From contig CP038122.1 in NCBI GenBank assembly GCA_004519485.1, positions 124,001 through 188,000 of the forward strand: a stretch of 64,000 nt of DNA, written 5' to 3'. This DNA is from Nannochloropsis oceanica (lineage: Eukaryota > Sar > Eustigmatophyceae > Eustigmatales > Monodopsidaceae). Below are positions 57,792-64,000 of the stretch, piece by piece; the stretch's first letter is position 1; each line of letters opens with the position of its first letter. The notes under the pieces were generated by a model, which had not been told where the DNA came from, ran no database searches, and worked only from the letters and a program-made list of their open reading frames with translations. Position numbers and translations under genes: made by a program.

Positions 57792-58462
57792 AGGCGGACG
57801 GACAGTTTGGGCATGGACCTTGAGAAAAATTGTTCAAAGTGTCCTATACTTTGGTAAATACAAAATGTTACTCTAGCACAGAGAGGTAGAGAATAATGAA
57901 AGAAATACGTGATCAACTGCTGATGATACACGACGCTTAGTGCCAAATGTTGCACTGTATATAGTTTCTCACGTCGAAGACGGCCTCGCTCACAGGTTCC
58001 GGCGACCCGAGCCACTACTGGTGGCACCCCCCGTCCGTTCATGCATCTGCGTTTCCCTCGCACTTCTCCGCTCAAACTGACCTCAGACTCCCAACTAGAT
58101 AATAGAGCTTTCAAGCTTCAGTCGCTGCGCGCGTGAGGGATGCCCGCTTCAGGAGCCTTAAGGTGAGTAAGTCATGGTATACTGTTATCGTGTGAGAGAT
58201 GTCTGTATGGAGACAAGACGCGGAGGAAGATGAGGAACCAATAATCAAGAAGGTAATGCTCACACCCACCTTCCCACCCACATACACACCTACACACACA
58301 AACCCATCCCTCTACTTGCATACTTTCCAACAGCAAAACATTGGAGAAGGCCAAAGGTCAGTGTGATATGTGGGGTTGTTCCGACGTCCATTTCTTCCTC
58401 GTAACGTCCTTTTCCCCTCCTCCGTTGCACCAATATCCCTTCCGCACAACGACACAGCCGAC
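57792..58462. other. Intergenic region between SZT2 and FPP synthase genes
   Basis: It holds the SZT2 3' end and the FPPS promoter and leader. An ATG at 58199 opens 18 codons ending at a donor-like AAGAAG|GTAATG, with a possible acceptor at TTCCAACAG near 58332. No frame joins it to the FPPS coding region, so at most it is an upstream ORF in a spliced leader. Confidence 0.4.
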
Positions 58463-59650
58463 ATGTCTGCATCCTCCATGGCCGTGGGCTTGGCAGCTGG
58501 CATCTTACTGGCGGTGGCCGTGCTCTACCCCAAAACTGGGGCCCCAAAGGCCGACGCCGGCAAGGCCAAGCATGACTCTGACTTGTCGTATCCCGCCACG
58601 CTGCCCACGAATGAAAAAGAAGCTTTCAATGAGATCTGCGACCAGCTTACGGAGGAGATTTTGTCAGAATTGCAGGGCACCTACGACATGCCTAAGGAGG
58701 CGATAGAGTGGGTTAAAAAGATGATCGAATATAATGTCAAAGGCGGGAAGCTCAACCGGGGCCTAACTGTGGTTTCTGTCAAGCGCACCATCGACGCCGC
58801 CAAGGGAAATGCCTTGTCCACCCGGGAGTTTGCACGTGCGGCGGTATTGGGGTGGTGCATCGAGTGGCTGCAGGCCTTTTTTCTGGTGGCAGACGACGTC
58901 ATGGACGATTCCGTGACTCGGCGGGGCCAGCCCTGCTGGTTCCGCCTTCCCCAGGTAAAGCTAATCGCGGTGAACGACTCCTTTATTCTCGAGTCCAACG
59001 TATTCCAGATCCTGAGACGGCACTTTGGCCATGAGGCGTTCTACACCCCACTCTTCGATCTGTTCCGCGAGGTGACGCTGCAGACGGAGCTGGGCCAACT
59101 GCTGGATCTGACTTCGCAGCCCATGGATGGCCAGATTGACCTGCACCGCTTTACCCTGCAGCGATACCAACTTATCGTCAAGTACAAAACGGCATTTTAC
59201 ACCTTTTATCTGCCGATCGCCTGCGGCCTTATTCTCTCGGGCATGGGTGAGCCTGGCGCACTGGCCGCGGCGCGGCGAGTGTGCGTCTTGATGGGCGAGT
59301 ATTTCCAGGTGCAGGACGACGTTCTCGACTGCTTCGGCGACCCCAAAGTCATCGGCAAGGTGGGCACGGACATCCAGGACAACAAGTGCTCCTGGCTCGT
59401 GGTGCAGGCCCTCGACAAGGCCACGCCGGCCCAGCGCAAGATCCTCGAGACACACTACGGCAAGCACGAGGAGGCCTCGGTGGCGGCCGTCAAGGCGCTC
59501 TACCGGGACATGGGACTGGAGATGCTCTTCAAAAAGTACGAGGAGCAGTCGTATGCGGCTATCCAGGCCGAGCTTGACGCCCTCCCTGTCAACATACCCC
59601 GTCCTGTGTTTGAGATCTTGCTCAAGAAAATCTACAAGCGCTCCAAGTAG
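58463..59650 (+). CDS. Farnesyl diphosphate synthase with N-terminal hydrophobic segment
   Basis: A single exon of 395 residues. It condenses IPP with DMAPP and GPP to give FPP for sterols, dolichol, ubiquinone and prenylation. The signatures are complete: GGKLNRG, first Asp-rich motif DDVMD (144-148) with the following TRRGQ, and second Asp-rich motif DDVLD (285-289, in FQVQDDVLDCFGDP). The C-terminus ends KIYKRSK, the usual FPPS basic end. An extra 45 residues precede the family start, with an apolar stretch (MAVGLAAGILLAVAVLYP) that could be a signal anchor or organelle signal. The frame is open upstream to a GTG but has no ATG, so 58463 is the start. FPPS rather than GGPPS is indicated by the eukaryotic FARM context. 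Confidence 0.93.
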   Translation: MSASSMAVGLAAGILLAVAVLYPKTGAPKADAGKAKHDSDLSYPATLPTNEKEAFNEICDQLTEEILSELQGTYDMPKEAIEWVKKMIEYNVKGGKLNRGLTVVSVKRTIDAAKGNALSTREFARAAVLGWCIEWLQAFFLVADDVMDDSVTRRGQPCWFRLPQVKLIAVNDSFILESNVFQILRRHFGHEAFYTPLFDLFREVTLQTELGQLLDLTSQPMDGQIDLHRFTLQRYQLIVKYKTAFYTFYLPIACGLILSGMGEPGALAAARRVCVLMGEYFQVQDDVLDCFGDPKVIGKVGTDIQDNKCSWLVVQALDKATPAQRKILETHYGKHEEASVAAVKALYRDMGLEMLFKKYEEQSYAAIQAELDALPVNIPRPVFEILLKKIYKRSK

Positions 59651-60113
59651 AGAAGGTAGGGAGAGATAGGGTAGGATGGAGGGGAGTGTAGTAGCCCCTG
59701 GAGGCAAGGGAGATTGAAGAGCTGGATATGTGTTTGTTTGCTTTCTTCTCCTGCGCCTGATTGATTTCTTTTGAAATGATTTAGTACATTGATAGCGAAG
59801 TTGCGTGTATCTGCATGTAAGCTTGTTTTGTTTCCCTTTTCAATTAAAGAAAAAAGCGCCGTGTCGTCATCAGAGGAACGTTTTAATTGATGTGACTGAT
59901 ACTGATCCCATCCACGCAAGGAAAGGAAGGAAATACATACATGAGTGACCATGGATATGCCCTGTCAATAAATGAATAACTACTACAGAATCCACTCATT
60001 TTTTTTCGGACACTCACATCGGACAGCTACCTTTTGATCTTGTTTCCTTTTTGCATATTATTTGTCATCATATGCTATGTACACCAGCCCTCCCTCCTTT
60101 TCTCTCTTCTACC
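59651..60113. other. Convergent 3' region (FPPS and SNAPC3 genes)
   Basis: AT-rich sequence between two opposed stop codons. An AATAAA-like AATAAATGAATAA lies near 59967-59979. No gene is seen. Confidence 0.5.
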
Positions 60114-61649
60114 TCAATCGTCATGAATGTAGGGGAAGACCTCAAAGTCATCCCGCAGCAAGTGTCCTTGCGCGTCGTAGTGCAGCAAGTAATGGCAGAA
60201 CTCGCAATAGACCATTTTGTGGTCGTCCCCCACTGGATCGCCCAGGACACAAAACTTGGCTGGTCGCACGTCACACGCCATGCAGCGTCGCTTCCGGTAG
60301 TGCTTCTGGAAGACCAACAGCGGGTACTCCCGACCATCGCGGGGGTCCTCGGGGCTCGGCAAACGTACGTCGGAGACGTTGAAGTGGTGCTCACACTCTC
60401 CCAGGTGGCAATATAGGTACCTCGTGCCCAAACGCAGAGACAGGTCGGCGAGCTGCACCGTCTCCATGTCTAGCACCTCGATAGGCAAGTCGGAGCTCAA
60501 GCCCAGCTGCATCCGTCGGTCTTTGCCACGCTCATTCACCCAGGCGATAATGGCGTCGATGAAATCCAGGTTCTCTTTCCTCTCGTTGCTCCTTCCCTCC
60601 TCTTCCTCCTTCTCCGTCTCCGCCTCTATCTCCTCCTTTTCGTCCCCCTCCTTCCTGCGCAGGGTCGCGTAAAACTTGCCCTCAATAAAAAAGAAAGCCA
60701 GCAAGTTGTCATTTAATTCCTCGGGGACGTTTCCCTGCTCGTTCTCCTTGGCCAGCACGGCCGCCAGTGTGCAATAAATCATCCGGTGCAGGTCCCCTAG
60801 CGTGTTGCGGGCCAGGAGCATGTAGTCCTGGTACCGGTACAGCATGGATGCCCGATGTCCAAACGTCGTAATGGTCACCATCGCCTCGTCGTCTTGCACG
60901 GCGTAAGTACCTGCCTCAGCCATCGTGCCAACATGTGCCGGTGCCTGGACCACATTGACGGTTTTACGTAAGAAGGGAAGCCGTCGAAAGTCCCGCATGC
61001 CTCCCCCCTCCAGCTCGTTGGCGATGCGCCACCGGCCCAGGGCCAGCTGCGAGGCCCGCATTCGCGCAAGCAACTGAGTTTCGGCCCGCTTAAGGTCGGG
61101 TACTAAATCTAAAATTTCTAGCATCGTCTCCTTGTCCGGACCCACGGGCGATTCCTCGCCGGCTGTGGATGGCGGACAACAGCAGCCACTATCACCTCCA
61201 CCACCACCGCTCGCGCTTCTTACCCCCGACGCACCGGCCACCAGCCCCGCCGCCTTGCCCTTTGCATGCGACGAGCTGTTGACGTCAATGGAGGTCGCTT
61301 CTTTGGCCGCGAGCCCGCGTAGCTTTTCTGAGTGGGACTGAATCCGCACCGCCCGCTCCCCCTCCGTCTCATGCTCCTTGAGCTTGATACCCGGGGGTAA
61401 GCGCACAAGCTTCTGCCCTTCCACCATCCCAGGGGACATATGCATGCCCTCCCAATCCGCCCATCGAACCAGTGCAGTTGCCATGCCCCTTTCCACTGCC
61501 TCCTTGGGCGTGGGCAACGCAATGTCGTCACAGTCAAAATACCCTGGGGGCCGATACCCCGGAAGTGTCAAGGCCTCTTCATCTGGTGGCAAAGGCCAGT
61601 ACTCAAACTCGCTGGCAAAGTTCCCTACGGAATACGGCACCGACGACAT
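60114..61649 (-). CDS. SNAPC3: snRNA-activating protein complex subunit 3 (SNAPC3/SNAP50)
   Basis: A single exon of 511 residues. SNAPc binds the proximal sequence element of snRNA genes and recruits Pol II or Pol III. The C-terminal half is the family domain: LARNTLGDLHRMIYC, FFFIEGKFYATLR (interrupted soon after by an acidic Glu-rich insert), YLYCHLGECEHHFNVSDVRL and the zinc-binding end KRRCMACDVRPAKFCVLGD … VYCEFCHYLLHYD with Cys/His pairs. The N-terminal half is less conserved, with a poly-Gly/Cys patch. The ATG at 61649 has context ACCATGT. The open frame continues upstream but lacks similarity and is treated as leader. Confidence 0.93.
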   Translation of the reverse strand: MSSVPYSVGNFASEFEYWPLPPDEEALTLPGYRPPGYFDCDDIALPTPKEAVERGMATALVRWADWEGMHMSPGMVEGQKLVRLPPGIKLKEHETEGERAVRIQSHSEKLRGLAAKEATSIDVNSSSHAKGKAAGLVAGASGVRSASGGGGGDSGCCCPPSTAGEESPVGPDKETMLEILDLVPDLKRAETQLLARMRASQLALGRWRIANELEGGGMRDFRRLPFLRKTVNVVQAPAHVGTMAEAGTYAVQDDEAMVTITTFGHRASMLYRYQDYMLLARNTLGDLHRMIYCTLAAVLAKENEQGNVPEELNDNLLAFFFIEGKFYATLRRKEGDEKEEIEAETEKEEEEGRSNERKENLDFIDAIIAWVNERGKDRRMQLGLSSDLPIEVLDMETVQLADLSLRLGTRYLYCHLGECEHHFNVSDVRLPSPEDPRDGREYPLLVFQKHYRKRRCMACDVRPAKFCVLGDPVGDDHKMVYCEFCHYLLHYDAQGHLLRDDFEVFPYIHDD

Positions 61650-62118
61650 GGTAAAGATGAGTAGACGCACCCACAAGTCATTGAAATGCGAATGAATGAA
61701 GGAGACGCGCCGCGCCGGATGGCTGATTATGGATAATGCAGGGGGCGGTGGCGGCTTGTTGGCTTTCCTATGTAATATGGAACCCGAAAAGGTGTGGAGA
61801 TGAGAGTAAAAGGAGTGAGTGTGCCTCTTCATCACTGTCCTGTCCATGTCCAAGTCAGGGCCGATGAGTCGTGAGTTTGCGGCCTCGAACTCGGGCAGCA
61901 CTCCTCCCCCCCATTCCCAAACTCATTGAGTTCGTTCAAGTTACCAAGCAGCGCTTGCAGCAGTCCCGCTTCATTTTCCATGGACGCCCGTGCTTTCCCT
62001 CAGAAGATTCTCCGTACGTTCTCTTACCCACATTCTTCTCACGTATCAACCTGGTCATACTCTTGTTCCATCCATCCACTACGCATCGTAGGCATCTCGC
62101 ACAACCCCTCAACACAAA
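61650..62118. promoter_or_regulatory. Divergent promoter region (SNAPC3 and UBC9 genes)
   Basis: About 470 nt between two divergent start codons. No element is assigned and no coding sequence is trusted. Confidence 0.4.
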
Positions 62119-62895
62119 ATGAGTGGAGGCATCGCCCGGGGACGGTTGCAAGAGGAGAGGAAAGCCTGGCGCAAGGACCACCCCCACGGCTTTATTGCGC
62201 GCCCTACAATGGGTGCCGATGGCTCGATGAACTTGATGGTCTGGGACTGTGGCATTCCGGGAAAGGTACGTGAGAGCGGAGTGCGGCGGTGATCAGGGAG
62301 GAGGTAGATGTGGGACGAAGAAAGAAGAGAGGGAGAGGGCTTGCTGCATTTGTGTATGTATGTTGTGTTTTGGCAACCAGCTTCTTGATCACTTTGAAAT
62401 ATGAACGCTGTATCTTTTTCTGTACTACTCATTGCCTTTGGGGACGTGGCTAGAAGTGGAATTCGGCCTCGGTGTCGATTGTGGGCTGGTCATTCTTTGT
62501 GGACGTGCAATGACCTCTTGTTTTTTTCCTCCCCACCTTTCTTCTCTTTCTCAAAAAAGGAGGGAACGGACTGGGACGGCGGCGTATACAAGGTAACAAT
62601 GGAATTCTCGGAAGACTATCCGTCCAAGCCGCCCAAATGCAAGTTCGTACCGGCCCTCTTCCACCCGAACGTCTACCCGTCCGGCACTGTCTGCCTCTCC
62701 ATCCTCAACGAAGACGAGGACTGGCGGCCTGCCATCACGGTCAAGCAGATGCTGCTGGGCATTCAGGACCTGTTGGACAGCCCAAATCCCCAGAGTCCGG
62801 CCCAGGCGGAGGCCTACCAGCTGTTTGTGACCAACCGGGAGGAGTACCGCCGCCGAGTGCGCATCGAGGCCAAGCGCAACACGCCCGCAACTTAG
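62119..62895 (+). CDS. UBC9: SUMO-conjugating enzyme UBC9
   Basis: The exons are 62119..62265 and 62560..62895 (GGAAAG|GTACGT, CAAAAAAG|GAG, phase 0), coding for 160 residues, against 157-158 in animals and yeast. It accepts SUMO from the SAE1/SAE2 E1 and transfers it to lysines in targets. The catalytic Cys94 sits in [19 protein letters not shown], including the two-residue insertion typical of UBC9. [19 protein letters not shown], the N-terminal SUMO-binding helix, is intact, as is [14 protein letters not shown]. It is confidently UBC9 rather than another ubiquitin E2. Confidence 0.97.
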
Positions 62896-63262
62896 TGAGT
62901 TGATGAGTGAGGAAGACATAGAGGCATAGAAAAATAGGTGTGGCCAGGAGATGTAGTGGTGGAATGGGGGGTTGTACAATTAAGATAGGGTTATGGGGTT
63001 TTGTAGGCCTTGCGCTAGTGAAAAGAGAGCGGGACGAATGCCGCGTGAGCAGCATAAACAAGAACGAGGATTTCGATTTAAAAACGATTGTGTGTGTGAA
63101 ATATTTATAACAATTAGGATGGGAGAAAGCAAGGAAGAATCGCACAAAGAAGAAAACCCACAATTCGTCTGTCGATGTACTTTAACTGAACTGGTCGTAC
63201 ACGTTCACCTAGTACTTGTACTTGAGTCGATCTCACGTCTTGGCTCTAAGCTTTTTTCCCTT
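62896..63262. other. Convergent 3' region (UBC9 and mitochondrial carrier genes)
   Basis: About 370 nt between two opposed stop codons; AT-rich, nothing coding recognised. Confidence 0.5.
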
Positions 63263-64000
63263 TCATCCTCGTTGGGTGCCGCGGGAGGCGTTAAGGGTAA
63301 CCATGCACTTCTCATAGACCAAGAACGCGATGGCAGCCGAGGGTGCCGTCTTGAGGACGTTGGGCACACAGCCTTTGAAGAACCCCAAGGCCCCCTCAAA
63401 CTGCCAGATCTTGACGATACAGTCCCAGGTGCCGGTGTATCGCCAGCGGGAGGCGCCAGTCTCCCGTTGCTGCAGCCGGGCTTTGATAACTTGAGAAGGG
63501 TAAGTGGCTAGCCCTGCTGCAACTTTGGCCAGACCGCCGAGGAAAGAGAAGCTGAGGAGGGGCATCTGGTAAGGCTCGGCGGCCTTTTTAAGCCACTCGT
63601 AAGTCACGAATTGGATGGCACCATGGGAGGTCAGAAGGAGGGCAGGAAACAAACCTAGTGAGTCGAAGGGGGTAAGTAGAGGGTGGAATATATTGAGATG
63701 TGGGGAAGAAAAATGCTTGCGAAAGAAAAGAGCCCTTAGGCCCCAAAAACCGGAAACTGTGAAAGCATTTTTACGAAAACGAGACAAAAGAGTCGCTCCT
63801 CCGACACTTCTTCGCGACCACTTCCTTCAAACCTTTGTAAAGTCCCAAGGGCCCCTCTTCCTTGACAATGGTGCGAACGGCGTGTATCAGTCCCGTGTAG
63901 GCCACCTGTTTGCTGATGTTGATTGCTTTTGCTGTCGCCTCTGTCGCCGCCGTACCCCCCGACATGCTAGATACACCGGCTCCGACGCCCGGCTGCAGCT
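63263..64000 (-). CDS. Mitochondrial carrier, SLC25A32-like (folate/FAD type), 5' part beyond window
   Basis: The visible minus-strand exons are 64000(partial)..63833 and 63655..63263 (TACAAAG|GTTTGA, CTCACTAG|GT, phase 1). They code for the end of the second and the whole third carrier repeat: IVKEEGPLGLYKG, then LTSHGAIQFVTYEWLKK, PSQVIKARLQ (a P-x-[basic]-type signature), FEGALGFFKGCVPNVLK and FLVYEKC. The TSHGAIQFxxYE block resembles human SLC25A32, which moves folate or FAD into mitochondria. The first repeat and probably the start codon lie past the window end; an in-frame ATG at 63965 is internal. Substrate is inferred only. Confidence 0.85.

Noticed and set aside
58370-58462. Upstream extension of FPP synthase starting at GTG
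   Set aside because: It has no ATG and no family similarity. The ATG at 58463 is used instead.
1-64000. Transposons, virus-like elements, CRISPR arrays, rRNA or tRNA genes
   Set aside because: I looked for reverse transcriptase, integrase, transposase and capsid motifs, terminal repeats, spaced repeats and cloverleaf elements and recognised none. A tRNA scan was not possible by eye, so a tRNA could have been missed.

Overview
This window is nuclear DNA of a unicellular photosynthetic stramenopile, most likely a eustigmatophyte such as Nannochloropsis; the genus is inferred, not proven. The evidence is compact intron-bearing genes with GT-AG splice sites, histone H2A.Z, SNARE, myosin, SUMO E2 and snRNA-transcription genes, and two proteins whose signal peptides end in a Phe-containing cleavage site of the kind that targets secondary plastids. 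There are no bacterial operons, and I recognised no transposon, virus-like element, CRISPR array, rRNA or tRNA.

Layout, left to right: a coiled-coil protein (+); a degenerate aquaporin (+); a HIR-type SPFH membrane protein with a 24-nt microexon (+); a Qb-SNARE (-); a protein resembling the animal C18orf63/DUF4708 family (-); an FHA + acidic linker + tandem-BRCT protein with MDC1-like architecture (+), whose frame breaks at a 17-G run; a DHHC palmitoyltransferase (+); a polyQ/polyP protein with a PDZ-like segment (-); histone H2A.Z (+); an unknown, probably plastid-targeted protein (-); a class II PRPP synthetase (+); a DUF2358 + SOUL haem-binding protein (-); a CoA-type Nudix hydrolase (+) that starts inside a 52-bp tandem repeat; an NPC2/ML lipid-binding protein (+); a calcium-dependent protein kinase (-); a very acidic type I membrane protein (+); a signal peptide peptidase with an N-terminal extension (+); a myosin (-); a 4,328-residue SZT2 homologue (+) filling about 13 kb; farnesyl diphosphate synthase (+); SNAPC3 (-); UBC9 (+); and the 3' half of an SLC25A32-like mitochondrial carrier (-) cut by the window edge.

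The genes do not form one pathway. Several are central regulators: SZT2 (KICSTOR/TORC1 nutrient signalling), H2A.Z and the FHA-BRCT protein (chromatin and DNA damage), SNAPC3 (snRNA transcription), UBC9 (SUMO), CDPK (calcium) and SPP (ER proteolysis). From about 7 kb on, strands mostly alternate, giving convergent 3' ends and divergent promoter regions of roughly 0.4-1 kb. Trinucleotide arrays (GAG, CAG, CAA, TCC) recur in both coding and promoter DNA and create long false antisense ORFs. Exon coordinates were derived by eye from splice consensus, reading phase and family similarity remembered from known proteins; no search was run.
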